Below, piece by piece: positions 1 through 12,282 of a stretch of DNA of 64,000 nt. Below the pieces are notes generated by a model that did not search any database, was not told the DNA's origin, and was given only the letters and a program-made list of their open reading frames with translations. The position numbers and the translations under genes were made by a program. How positions within the stretch are numbered: the first letter of the stretch is position 1; each line of letters opens with the position of its first letter. Source of the stretch: Epiperipatus broadwayi (lineage: Eukaryota > Onychophora > Udeonychophora > Euonychophora > Peripatidae); contig JAQFVV010012394.1 in assembly GCA_028023455.1 (NCBI GenBank), forward strand, positions 26,673,053-26,737,052, in the 5' to 3' direction.

Positions 1-575
1 AAGAATAAAATGAATCCACTTATTCTTTCCAACCCAAATGCTTATATATAGGCAAATCTTAAGTACTGGAAATGAAAGCGTGAGGATAGACCACTTACTT
101 TAAATTACTGTTTATGATGTTGGGAATGAAAGTATTCATTTATTATTAACACTCGTAAAAAAGCGCATGCACAATAGCTTGAAAGGCTGATCTTTAAATG
201 ATCAAAGTAAAGTAAGAAATTATTGAAGAGAGATAACATCTAGTCATTATAATCCAAAAAATTATAAAATAAATCAAAAACTGAAATGCTTTAACAATAG
301 GAATTTCATCATATATATACTTATTACAGTCCAAAAAAGTTATGAAGATAAAAAACAACAACTAGCTTTTATATTCAAATAGAATATTTAATTAGCAATA
401 AAAATCATATCAATATTCTCAGCACACAAATTATAGCTTACTTTCAAATGTTTAGAGCAAAAATAAAAACAGAGACATTCAACAACAACAACAACAAAAA
501 AAATAACCTATTTTCTCATACTTAAATTTATTCACATTTCAATACAGCAATCATTTTCTTTTTAACACTTTAAGT
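1..575. other. AT-rich DNA, no feature recognised
   Basis: I see no convincing coding frame, RNA gene or repeat here. Short AAC runs near 482-497 are the only simple repeat. Confidence 0.5.
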
Positions 576-975
576 CAGAGGTGTGCAAACTGTGGATCAT
601 AACCCATGGAGAGGCACATAAAAATTGTTGGGGTTTGTGTGAAAATTTTAAGAAACTCTTAAATTTTGAAAAATAAGTTGTGGTTTTTTTTAAGATTTAA
701 TTTTTTAAAATAGATAAAACTCATATGAAAACAAATTGTTTTGGTATATATCATTATTTTTTATAAGTATGTGATTTTTTTCCAAAAATTTCCATTTCAA
801 ATTGTATATTGGGATACATAAATTTGTATATTAATTAAAACTACTATTGTAATATTATGAATATTTTTATAGACTCTTCCTTGTAATTTAGGTGCAAGGT
901 AAAAACAAAAAATGGATTTATCAAATTTTCATCTGGGGAAGAGGGTCACAAGTGTAAAAAGGTTATGCACCACTG
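576..975. mobile_element. hAT-like non-autonomous element (MITE)
   Basis: The left end reads CAGAGGTGTGCAAACTG. The right end read on the other strand is CAGTGGTGCATAACC, the form typical of hAT terminal inverted repeats (CAGnGGTGnnCAAAC). Eight-base flanks match 7/8 (CTTTAAGT at 568-575, CTTTATGT at 976-983), the target-site duplication length of hAT transposases. The 400-bp interior has no open frame, so it would depend on a transposase from elsewhere. Confidence 0.75.
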
Positions 976-2838
976 CTTTATGTGATCAATTATTTAAATG
1001 TCTGCCCTAACGATGATTTATATATTTTTTTATTTCATTAAATTTATATTTATTATAATTTTCAGAAACATTGAATTATTTGTTAAAAATTTATATTTGT
1101 AAAGAAAAAATTATTAAAATATTTCACCTCTCTAAATTTATAAAAAGTAATAAACTGAATTACACAATAATATTAATACAAATGACAACTTTATTGTTGT
1201 TGGTCAATCATCATGGGTTAAATAAAAATTTTAAATTAATAAAAACAGACTTATTTTAATTCAGTTTCTAAACTCTAATGAACTGTTGTTCACACTAATT
1301 AAAGCTAATGAAATTTTATTTAAAATTTAAAATAATATTTATAGTTTTAAAACAATGACAAAAATAATTCTGAGGTTTATATAAAATGCCCTTCAGCTAA
1401 TTACAAGTTACAACCATATATGAAAGATTTCTCTTGACTTTTCTTCTAAAAGTAAATATAATCTGAGTCTAATTATATTATTCTTCTATATATAAATATT
1501 TTGCAAAAAAATCAATAAGATGTAACAAACTAATGAAAATATATAAATTTTTGTTTTTGAAATTGAAACAGAAGAATACTTTCAAAACCAGTGTCCTCAT
1601 ATGAATATGACCAAAAACTACAAGTCAATAACAATAAAACACAATTATTTGACTCATTTGTAATAGCTTAAATTAAAAATGCTGTCATCTCTGGACATTG
1701 TTTAGAATTAAAAATTTAATCTTATTTTTACTTCTAGATTTTACCATTGGAATGACTATAAAATGAAAAAATATATTTAAAGATAGTTGCAGGAGAGTGG
1801 TCTAAAGTTGCAGAAATTTCCAGTGCATTCAAGCATGCTGCAGGAAAATCACCTGAAGGATGATATTAAAAAAAACTACAACATAAACAAATTCTAATAA
1901 TTTATCTTTCATAAATACGTCATATAATGTCTTTTTTTTTTGCCAAAAATGAATTTCTATTTTCAAACATTCTTCCTGTTTTATTGACCAATAGATAAGA
2001 GATATTAAATCTTTAAAGAAATAAAAAAATTAAAATATAAGGTAGTTGTTTGTTCAACATCCACACGCAGCATGGATATCTAACAAACAACTAGAAAATA
2101 TAAATACCATAGTAATAATCATTTATGAAATTATTCATGAGTTCCATATCAAACACATTTAAAAAAATAACCCAAAGCAAATATCTTAAATTTAGAAGAT
2201 TTTTCATTCATTAAAGGTTTTTTTCTTACCTATCAATATTTTTCTGAATGAGAACTGTTTCCTCCTTTGACTTAATATAGTTTGTTTTAAAAAAAAGAAT
2301 TTTGAAGTATCAAAAATAGTACCAAATCATACTTAAATAGATAAATAATGCAATTTAAATGATTTACTTCAAAGCAAATCAGCAAAATAAATTAAATATA
2401 TAGAACAAGGCTATCCAAAACGTAAGTAATTTGAGTCACATGAAAAAAATTAATTATCTGAAAGTAGTAACCAAAATAGTAATTACAAATGAATTATAAC
2501 TGAACAGAACTAACCATGCACTAATTAAATGCATGTTAACCTTGAGTGCTTTGGAACATGTCCATTGGATCAAAATACCACATGACTGCTTCTGTGACGC
2601 AGATTTGAAAACTGCATGGCTATACAATGACATATAAACATCATATAATCATACTAACATCAATATTATTGACTAGTGATAAAAATAAAATATCTAATAA
2701 ATGCTTTGATTGAAACTTTTTTTTTTCATTATTAATAAATTAAAAACCTCTATGCACATCATATAAACTCTCATTATAAATCACATTTTGAAATAGCTTT
2801 GATATAAAATAAAGTTAACTGTCTATTAATTTTTTGCA
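976..2838. other. AT-rich DNA without recognised genes
   Basis: No supported coding region. The only structure noticed is the short hairpin at 2043-2093. Confidence 0.5.
2043..2093. repeat. Short perfect inverted repeat (hairpin)
   Basis: TAGTTGTTTGTT (2043-2054) is followed after 27 bases by its exact reverse complement (2082-2093). With mismatches the stem extends a further 6-8 pairs into the loop. It could be a tiny foldback element or a structured transcript. Confidence 0.5.
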
Positions 2839-3830
2839 ATGATTATTGTATCTAGTATTGTTATCAGTTATTTTGAAAAACAGGTTATATCGAAGTTCCA
2901 AGAACAAGTACATGGAAAAATTTATTGTCGATATGTAGATGACATATTCATCGCAGCGCCTAAAATAATAATAACAGCCATTCTGGATGAAATGCAGGCA
3001 CACACCAACTTAATATTTAACTGCACTGAAGAGAGTGAGTTGAATACAATTACTTACTTGGACTTAATAATTAAGAGAAGGCACAGATGTTTTAATTACA
3101 ATATGAAAGTAAAACCACTAAACATTAGAGGATACATCCATACTAACTCCAAAATTCCCAAAGCCCACAAATTGGCAGGGCTTTCTGCCTTCTTGTTCAG
3201 GAATTACCATTTATGCAAATATGAAGAGGATAGAAGGATAAATATTAACAAGTATATTAGTGATCTAATGAAGGTTGGTTACGATTTTGTAACCATCAAT
3301 AAAAGAATCAAAACATTTTATGAAAACATAAATAAACTAAGAAAGGACAAAAAACAACTTATATGTCTGCCATACATACCTAATATTGCAAAAGAACTAG
3401 TCAAAAAATTACAGAATGAATTCACAGTAGGTTTTTGAACCCCTCCTAACACTAATAGAATTATTAACAACTCTAAGGATAAGATTGATATACAAACTGC
3501 TCCACATGTGGTGTACAAAATGACATGCCCTTAGGCTAACTGTAGAGCAGTATACTACGGTGAGACCCGGGCCATTATGAACAATAGAGTAGCTCAACAC
3601 AAATACTTATACAAAAGAGTATTAAACAGAAATGAGGGCAGCTCAGTATTTGTGGACCACCAAAAAGAGGCTAATCATGAATTTAAACCTGCATGTGCTG
3701 AAATAGTTTCCACTGAGAGAAATGACATCAAAAGGAAGGTGAAGGAGGCATGGTGTATAGCAAGAGATTTGAAGGCAATAAACAGAAAGGATACATGCTT
3801 TTCTATATCAAAGAGATGGACAATATAAAT
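2839..3830 (+). pseudogene. Penelope-like element fragment: RT C-terminal part plus GIY-YIG endonuclease
   Basis: The frame opens inside an RT palm (SYFEKQV, then RYVDDIF, the catalytic YVDD box at about residues 33-40) and runs on to a C-terminal GIY-YIG-type module (VYYGET...RVAQHK, near 3550-3600). This order, RT then GIY-YIG, is the hallmark of Penelope-like elements. The two blocks are in the same frame, separated only by a TGA at 3436-3438 and a TAG at 3532-3534. The N-terminal part of the RT is missing, so this is a 5'-truncated, inactive copy. Neighbouring DNA is anonymous AT-rich sequence. It differs in detail from the second Penelope-like fragment at 21120-21953, suggesting another lineage. 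Confidence 0.85.
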
Positions 3831-6739
3831 GAGCTTGCATAGATTTGCATAAATTATTAGATTTGGAGGCTATGAATATGGAGTCGAATGCTCTGGAAGT
3901 GCTTAGCCTTAAGAAATATTAGTGTAATTTTTTATGAATTTAATTTCACTATATACGTCAAGCGTATTAAATCTTACATAATTATTAATAGTGAAGAAAA
4001 ATCTGAAATAACACAATGAAAGAAAAGAAAATTACATATTGGATACATCCTGATCAAAAATAATCTAATCAAAATTAATTTAAGAAACAAAATTAATGTG
4101 ATCGAGATAGAGGCATAAAAAAAAGATAGATTGTAAATATATTCAAAAAATTCACATGACACAAGATAACATATATTAAAGTAGAAATTCTCTTCTTTTT
4201 TTGAACTTCTTACGCAATTTTATTTTCTTCTAATTATTTTGATTGAATCTGCCTTCATCAAAGATAAAATGATAAACAGATCTCTAAAGAAGATTGTTGG
4301 TTCAGTCGAAACAGAAAAAAAATAGCTTGGAAAGGGGAAAAAGAAAATTGTATTATTGTATTAAATATTGAATCATACAAATTTATAAGTAATGGCATAT
4401 GAATTTTCTAAATGCTAAAAGTTAAGTTTCCAAGTCTTTTAATTGAAAAGGTTTTCAAATAATTCACATACTACCTAAATAAGATGTGGCATATATGTAC
4501 CTAAATAATTGAATAAATATTTCTAAATGTTTGTCCAATATCTCTTTGTCTCTCTCTTCCCCCCCCTCTCTCTCTTTCTTGCTCAAACTATTAATTATTC
4601 AAATTTGTTTTCAATCTACATATTTTAAAGCTTCCAAAAATTTTTTAATCCATCACCTTTTACATAACAGTTTCATGATGTACTATATAACATATCTTCC
4701 TTTATATTCTCAACCTAAAATTTGAATCTAAGTATAGTAAAACTTGGAAAGTTATTCAGTTACAAACAGGCTAAGGATTTATTCCCCCAAATAATCAGTT
4801 CACTGCTATCCCTAGAGTCATCCAAAACTAACCTTTAAGTGGAAATCTAGATATTCATAACCAGAGTAAAATGAGTATGAAAAAAGCAATTAAGTTCTCA
4901 CAATTTAGCAGAAGGGTATTTGATGCCTATTTTATTCTTCTTCATCCTTAAGAGAGATGTTAGAAATCACTGTTCTCTAGTGGCCCATTTAAAAGTTAGA
5001 GCAATGACTGTCTTCTTAATTAATCTTACACCATCTACTACAAACTTGAGTGATCACCTGACTGTAGATGATACAGAACAATTTATTGTTATTCCCAAAC
5101 CAGTTACCATTAACCATTGCTTTCCCAAGAATTAAAAATCTTATTCAAAATCTACTTTATAGTTTATTTTATTTTAAAGCCTTTTCCCAGAACACACTAT
5201 GATAAAACTATGTATTTAAATCCTTGTTAATATGTTAATGCTTATGTCTGCTCAATGCAGTTTATTCTACTATCTCAATCTTACAGCTGCATCATTTAAT
5301 TTTACTACTTTTTTGCATTTTTGATTTAATCCATTAAATCTTTCATTTCTGACCATTTTAAATAACATTCATATATATCATAATGGTATGGGAAAAAATG
5401 AGGTAATATGCAGAGATGGCAAATGTCATCATCCCCAGTCAATAATCAAAAACAAAAAGCAAATATAAAATATAGAATAAATAAATATAAAATCATAAAA
5501 TATATATGGAACAAATAACATATAAAGAATATATAGCAGGATTACATAAATATATAAGAAGCATGAGATCAGTATTGGAATAAAAAATAATTATATTATA
5601 ATAACAATAGTAATAAGCTATAATATTACCAGAAATTATATTAGAAATAATAAAAAGTCATCCCCTATGACAATTTCAAATATTCAATAGTCAATGCCAA
5701 ACTTAGGGCATTATATACAATAATTCTCTGCATGCACATCCTTAAATATCAATTTATCACTCATAATAAAAAATAATGCTGGGATACTAATACATGCTGA
5801 TCATTATCAATATTCTGGCCATATGGTACTATTAACGTACAAGCCAACTTAAACTAAACTTTCCTAACAAAGTAAAATGCAGTGAATATCCTTTAAAGGT
5901 GATACCTTTACATCATCTATAGAACTATCTGGATGTACATAAACTAACCATTATTGCTCACAATTAGTTTGGTAAGAAAGGACTCAAGACACATGAATAA
6001 GATAAAATATAAATGCATATGTTTAATTTGAATAGTTTTACTAGAATAATTACAAACACCTAAACACTATACTATTATGAAATCAAGTCACATATACTGC
6101 CAATCCATAGAACAAACTGCTGGAGGAATAAAGACTTTAACGCTTATTTTTTAACAATTATTTAATAAATTAACTAATCAATAATTAAGAAAATTGACAA
6201 GTGGCATAATGTAATTCTAATTTAAATACATTTTTATCAACAATATAATTTTATGTAAGTAATATTAACTTGTTGTTAGCTCTTACTAATTCAATTTACC
6301 AATATTAATTTTAAATAGAATTGTTTTTGCTTCAATGATTAAAATTGCAAAACATTTTAAAGGTAAAAAAATTAAATTAATTTAAACCCTCTCCCTTTTC
6401 TTATGAAAATGAAAAGATGTTATACAATTGCATTTTGGAGAGAAAATAAGATAAAAAATACAAATTTCAAAATAATTCTAATAAAATTATTCATTACCAT
6501 TAATTATTATTTATTTTAAAAAATGTATCTATAAATGTAAATATAATGTGTACATTAAAATACCTTTTTATTTGTGTTTTTGTGTTCTTTTGATTCCTTC
6601 TTTGATAATTGTAATTTTCAGATTTTTATCTTGGATTTTCTACTTATAAGTTTCTCCATTAACATTTATTCCAAAGTAATACACACAGTTAAAATTTTCC
6701 ACTTTTACAACAGAACATTTTCAGGTTTTACACAGGCTA
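3831..6739. other. AT-rich DNA, nothing recognised
   Basis: Beyond a short C/T-rich run at about 4550-4580, I find no coding, RNA or repeat signal. Small open frames here are short and low-complexity. Confidence 0.45.
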
Positions 6740-6810
6740 AATTTATCCCTTTTTTTTTTCAATGTAATAACTTGCAGGTTGAGATAACACACATAATAAA
6801 TTTAAAGCAA

Positions 6811-7690
6811 CAAAACATCACATAATCACCATTTTCATGATTACACAAGATGTTACTAACAGTAGCAAATTCTCTATACAAATGCAGGAAGGTTTGCACA
6901 TAAGATCCCCATCTAGTACCTTCTCATCCAATATCCCCAAACTAGTTTCTAGCTTGTGGCTTTCATCAGTGAGAAGCTTTGGATCTGAGAGCAATGCACC
7001 TACATCTAAGGATCTAATACAACATTCCAGAAGCCACCTTTCGCCTGAGAGCTCAGGATGTAAACAACTTAAGGTCTTCAAACCAAGCTCATTCACTTGT
7101 ATAGCCATATAGATATGAATCCAGTCCAGCATCATATACATTTTGGTGTTCTTGGTTTATCAAAAACCACAGTAACCATCATCCCAGAGACAGGAATGGC
7201 ATAAAATCAATAAAATATCACACGATCACTCTTTCTTATGCATACACAAGCTGTTATTAACAGTAAAAAAACTCCATACAATAGTATAAACCAGTGCAAG
7301 CTTTAGTAATCAACAGGTACAGGGATGATGGTGACTAATTTTTGATAAACCAAAGAAACTAAAATATATGGATACTGAACTGGATTCAGATCTATATGAC
7401 TATATAAGTGAATGAACTTGGGTTGAAGACATTAAGGTGTTTTCATCCTGAGATTCTAGCTTTATAGTTAACTAAATAGTTAAAAGGTGGCTGCTGGAGG
7501 GTTGCATTAGATCCTTAGATGTAGATGGAAGTGCTCACAGATTCAAAACTCCTCACTGATAAAAGCCACAAGCTAGAAACTAGTCTAAAATATTGGATGA
7601 ATATGCACTAGATAGGAATTTATACATAAACCTTCCTGCATTTACTGATTATTAAAGCTTGCACTGGGTGGCACTACTCTATAGAAAATT
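6811..7690. mobile_element. Foldback element (FB1), compound palindrome
   Basis: A forward arm (about 6811-7205) is followed by the start of another unit (7210-7317) and then by an inverted arm (about 7318-7690). The arms share blocks such as CTAGTTTCTAGCTTGTGGC and its complement. Conserved FB1 blocks recur at 16263, 17308, 18700, 19579, 25485, 33115 and 40180. No transposase frame is present. Diverged direct repeats of about 38 bp flank it (about 6767-6806 and 7728-7765). Confidence 0.7.
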
Positions 7691-7765
7691 TTTTTCTATC
7701 ATAATGAATTTTATTTTTTCCAAACTGATAATTTTCAGGTCAGGTTAAAACACAATGAATTTATC

Positions 7766-8479
7766 CAATCTACTATTTTGAAGGTCAGGCAAACATCATC
7801 ACTTGTATGGAGACAAGACTTGTTGGAGATTATTTCAGAATTATTCTTTTACATTTTCTTTAGTAAACAGGTTTCATGGTAAAGTTGATGATGCTCAGCT
7901 TCTAGCTAAAACTTAGCATATGATTTTCCTCAAATCCATTAAAAAAAATTTTAACATGTAGTGAAATGAGTCATACTTCAGAGTACTAGCTGAACTGCTG
8001 CTTCTGTGTTCTTCAACAGCTGAATCAGGACTGACTGTTCCTCACAAAGCAATAAGATCTACTACTTTTACCTGCCTCCATATTATTTTTTGAATCCTGT
8101 ATCCTCTCACACATGGTCACATTAAACCAATGACCAATTGAGTCTATTTTTACAAAAAGATCGTTTAGTTATTTTGCTTTATTCTTCTGTAGTTATTTTT
8201 TTCTTATGCCAAAACAACATAATCTTTCAATTACTCTTTGATTTGAAAAATATCCCTTGTTCCAGAGAGATATGGAGAAAAATTTTTTAAAAATTTTTAA
8301 TTAATTAAAATAAAACTTTTTAACAAAAATATTAAAACACCTTATTTATTTATTTTTTTAAAAGTCTGATAAAAATTTTCCCTATTTATCCCTCATCACT
8401 CTTTAAAGTTAAAATAAAAACTTTTTAATAACTTATTGGAGGAAAAAAAAACTTTCTCTAAGCATTTTTTTAAAATTAA
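7766..8479. other. AT-rich DNA, nothing recognised
   Basis: No supported gene or repeat. Confidence 0.4.
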
Positions 8480-8500
8480 AACTGGTAAATAAAATTACTG

Positions 8501-8610
8501 TTAAGTGTTGTTAGCTGACAGGTCATCGCAACCGCCTTGCAAGCAAGTAGTTGGTTGCAGACGGTTGTGGGTTCGCGTCCCAACCGATGCTATGACATAT
8601 GAAAAAAAAC
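8501..8610 (+). mobile_element. SINE-A copy, tRNA-related, with perfect TSD
   Basis: The head is tRNA-like, with an anticodon-like loop CTTGCAA and a B-box GGGTTCGCGTCCC. It ends in GATGCTATGACATATG plus an A run. A perfect 21-bp direct repeat flanks it (8480-8500 and 8611-8631), as expected from LINE-mediated target-primed insertion. The unbroken target-site duplication points to a fairly recent insertion. Confidence 0.85.
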
Positions 8611-8631
8611 AACTGGTAAATAAAATTACTG

Positions 8632-9059
8632 AAGAGAGATAATAAAAGAACTTTTTTATTTTATCTCATATTTTTCTCTTTTACAAATATTTTCTTAACA
8701 AATTATGAATCTTCATTATTTCTTTTTTAAAAAAATAATATTTAAAATTTTCATATCATTTAATGAATAAAAAATATTTAAATAAATCTTTTCATTATAT
8801 AAAAAAAATATATGAGAAATTTAAATATAATCATTTCCCCATTCAACATTACTAGTTTAACTTAAAGAGCTTTTAATATCTGACATGGCCAAAGTTGACC
8901 ACTGTCTACAATATTACAATATTTAAAAAATAAACATAACTTTGAACATATGTAATTGAAGTGAAGTATCATTCTATGTTTTCATAGTTGTTGATGTTAC
9001 ATAGTTCAATGGGGAGAAGGGTAGTTATTTCCATTTCTCTTCATACATATATAATTGAA
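8632..9059. other. AT-rich DNA, nothing recognised
   Basis: No supported feature. Confidence 0.4.
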
Positions 9060-9182
9060 TGACTTTATTGTTCAGGAGTTCATAAGAAATTCAAGTGCTG
9101 GAAGTACCAGACCTGGAATCAATCTGAGACTATAAATCTGATACCTTACCATTACCCTAAACCACACAGGGCAATGTTATGT
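9060..9182 (-). mobile_element. SINE-B copy (tRNA-related)
   Basis: On the minus strand it reads a head with CTGTGTGGTTTAGGGTAATG, then a B-box-like GATTGATTCCAGG, then the shared tail CTTATGAACTCCTGAACAAT. Other SINE-B copies lie at 16735, 40025, 43005 and 43255, with arrays at 23686, 30341 and 40565. Confidence 0.65.
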
Positions 9183-9261
9183 CATGGTATGTGAGGCTAC
9201 TATAATATGTGAGGCTACTATCAATTTTTTTTTTAAAAAAATTTCATAAATTGATTTTATA

Positions 9262-9640
9262 GAATAACTCTTCAACTGAGAAAGGGTAATTCTTGAGTGT
9301 CACTAACTCTGCAATAGAACTTTACTGAGAGAAAAAGTAATCCTTGAATATCTCTCACTCTCCAATAGAATTTCATTGACAGAAAAAATATACCTGAGTG
9401 TTTTTCACTTTCCAATAGAACTTCACTGCGAGAAAAGGCAATTTTTGAGAATGTATCACTCTCCAATAGAACTTTATTGAGAGAAAAGGTAATTCTTGAA
9501 TATCTCTTATTCTCCAATAGAACTTTACTAACAGAAAAGATAACTATTAAATGTCTCTCATTTTTCAATAGAACTTTTACTGAGAAAAAAGGTAACTTTC
9601 TAGTATTTCTCACAATCCAATAAAACTTTATTGAGAGATT
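9262..9640. repeat. Minisatellite, about 51-bp unit, 7-8 copies
   Basis: The block CCAATAGAACTTTA...GAGAAAAGGTAA recurs at about 9312, 9363, 9413, 9464, 9517, 9566 and 9617. Because 51 is a multiple of three, the minus strand stays open for 127 codons with a 17-residue period (for example SVSKVLLENKRYSR). I regard that frame as a by-product of the repeat period. Confidence 0.85.
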
Positions 9641-10096
9641 TAGTTTCTTAAACAATAACTAACTGAATAATTTAATATTCAATACCTCTAACAGAATTCC
9701 CCCCCCAAATCAGTATCATTTGTATAAATATATTGCATCTGTTCACTCATTAGTACTACTTCTACTAATTATTATTATTATTATTATTTTATTTAGTTAT
9801 TAAACAATATATAATAAAACAAAATAAAATAACTCCAAACAAATAAGAGACTTGTTCTAAGGTAAAAGTCATTAAATTCCAAAATAATTATAAAAAAATA
9901 TATAATAATCATATGCAAAACATATAATAATATGCAAAACATAAAATGAATAAATTTACAAAAGTTACTACAAAATAAAAATCCCAAAAGATTATAAATA
10001 TAGAAAATAACTACCAAAATTAATTATACAAAAATAAAAAATCAACAAAGAAGAAATATATATTCAGTAATCATGTACAATACATAAAAATGTTAA
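9641..10096. other. AT-rich DNA with (ATT)n
   Basis: A short ATT microsatellite lies at about 9765-9790. Nothing else is recognised. Confidence 0.4.
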
Positions 10097-10235
10097 TCAT
10101 CATCATCATCATCAACCATTATCAATTCACGCCAAGTTCAATCCTTCCATCTCTAGCCTCTCCACATTACCTCCGCAACTTTCTTATTTCATCCATCCTT
10201 CTCACATGTGTTCTCTTTTTGTATCTTTTACAATC
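10097..10235 (-). mobile_element. RTE-clade LINE, 3' tip
   Basis: Read on the minus strand it matches the end of the RTE fragment at 18240-18699: GAACACATGTGAGA, GGATGGATGAAATAAG and TTGATAATGGTTGATGATG, ending in a (GAT)n tail, which is characteristic of RTE elements. Only the last part of the coding end and the tail remain. Confidence 0.75.
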
Positions 10236-10643
10236 TACAAATGTTAATACAGTAATAAATTAAAAAAATTGTTACATGTAATGCAAAATGATATATGGGC
10301 AACATTTATTAAATAGACAGCAACAAAATAATTAAATAGTCTGAGAGACTATTGTAACTAAATTGTCTATGATTACTTTCCAAATTAAAATTGGGCAATG
10401 CCATCTGAAAGTTTTTAGTTAAACAAGTATATGCAATGAATACTTTACAACATAAAAAAGAATGACGGTGATATATACCAATAATAATATTACATTAAAG
10501 CTTATCAACAGACCAAATTATAAATATCATGCATAGAAGTCAATTTAAGTCTAGGCAAAAATAATATGCCTAATATAAATTTTACAAGGTACATAATGAG
10601 GATAGTGAATAAACAGTACAACAACCCCAAATAAAGACATTAT

Positions 10644-10745
10644 AATTTGCCTGAAGGTTTGTGATGATGGTATATTAGATGTGATAATATGTTGGACTAT
10701 TTCCATCATCTATCAGTAAATGTTGAATGTATAGAAATTTTCCAC
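10644..10745 (-). mobile_element. SINE-C tail fragment
   Basis: It aligns by eye with 41510-41610 (CTGAA.GTTTGTGA..ATGG, then TATGTTG....TTTC.ATCAT). It is the 3' part of the SINE-C family only. Confidence 0.5.
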
Positions 10746-11013
10746 TTTAGCCATTACAAAACAATACACGTTGATAACAAGCAGCATAAATAGCCATCAA
10801 AGTAGTTCTAGTCAAGAATTTCATTAAATAAAAAAAACAATCAATTAGCCACAGGTCTAATATGTGCTGTGTCACAGGACTAATACATAAGTACCGAATT
10901 TACTGATGTGCTGTGATGTGGTGTATTTGGCTTCTCCTTAAACGAAGTCAAGAATATCTCAGCAATTATGCCCAGATAAACCTGTTAGCCATTTTATTCT
11001 CCATTCCCCACTC

Positions 11014-12282
11014 TTAAGTCTTCCCATATTCTGCCCCATCCCATTTCCACAACATAATCTTTGTCAACTCTATGGCCTTTATATCTAAATCCCCCTTATC
11101 TCTTCGCAAACCCAACATAAAAACTAATAACTCACTTTCTGTATAGTCACTTTGTTCATGTCTATTCTCCCATAACTTCATTATCTGTACCCTTTCTGCT
11201 TTCAAGCATTTACATTCAATCAACAGATGCCTAATATTTTCTATACCTTCCTTACACAATTTGCACACTAAATTATCCATAGTTTTCCATTTACATGTAT
11301 ATTCTCTTGTTGCTAAAGATCCCATTCGAGCCTTAAATAATAAACTACTTTCCTTACTATTATCATAAATTAACTCGCATCCAATATTCCGTTTACTTCT
11401 ATATATATTTAAACTCTTCTTACCCTCCATACTAGTTCTCCATCTCTCCAACTCCCTATTTTTTATTAATGCTTCTATTCTTTTATCCCATTCCTTACCA
11501 CTATAACACTCAACAATCCTCCTAACACAATCATCCCACCTTTTATACAAGTATACTGATATAAATTCTTTATCCAAATCTTTCGCATACCGCATTACCT
11601 TTCTCACCCATCTTGTTACCTGCCCTTTACTCATAACCCAATTGAACACTATTTTTGCTATTCTTTTACTATCCATAAACTGCAACCTACCAAACATTTT
11701 CATTTTACTTTTTGCATCTCTCATATAAAAACTTGACCATCCCATTTCTCCTTGAATTGCCTCCTTTGCTGTCCACATCTCTGCATCTAATGCATGTCTT
11801 CCTACTTCCCTTTGTACTTTCTCTAAATAATCTAAAACCCTTTTACTAACACATAATGCATCATTACCATATGTTAACCCTGCTACTGCAACTCCCTTCC
11901 ATACTATTCTAGCTACATCATATTTATTATATGAAAATACTGTTAGTTTCTTTACCAAACCCTTTCTTTTCTTTGCTTCATTTACCAATTTTTTCTCCCA
12001 TTCATCCAAGCAATTTTCCTGATTACATAAGATGATTCCCAAATACCTATATCTATCCACCACACTTAACTTTATATCCCCCAATAAAAATTCTACATCT
12101 TCTCTTTCCCCAGTATTAACCATCATTATATTTGATTTTTCTTCACTAAATTTAATCCCCATCTCTTTACCCACCCTTGCACATGTCCTCAACATAATTT
12201 CCATATCTTCTCTTCTTTCTGCACACAAAAAGATATCATCTGCAAAAAAAAAGACCCGACAAAATATATACTCCCTTGCCAC
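11014..12282 (-). pseudogene. LINE ORF2, second half: RT from FADD box to C-terminal CCHC
   Basis: This 422-codon open frame begins at the RT catalytic box (FFADDIFLC, residues about 11-19). It continues through the RT thumb (YRYLGIIL, about residues 83-90) and ends with CKLC...H....C, a C-X2-C-X8-H-X4-C motif typical of LINE ORF2 C-termini. It is the direct continuation of the frame at 12236-14080. The two are out of register by one base at a run of nine A (plus strand) at 12244-12252, immediately before the FADD codons. Apart from that slip the domain is open to its normal end. The listed ATG is therefore not a real translation start. The reaction would be reverse transcription of the element RNA at a nicked target. 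Confidence 0.85.

Noticed and set aside
4531-5135. Two small plus-strand frames (64 and 71 codons)
   Set aside because: Low-complexity or unremarkable composition with no supporting context.
9272-9655. 127-codon frame with a 17-residue repeat
   Set aside because: The frame exists because the minisatellite period (51) is divisible by three; no domain, and the flanks are not coding.
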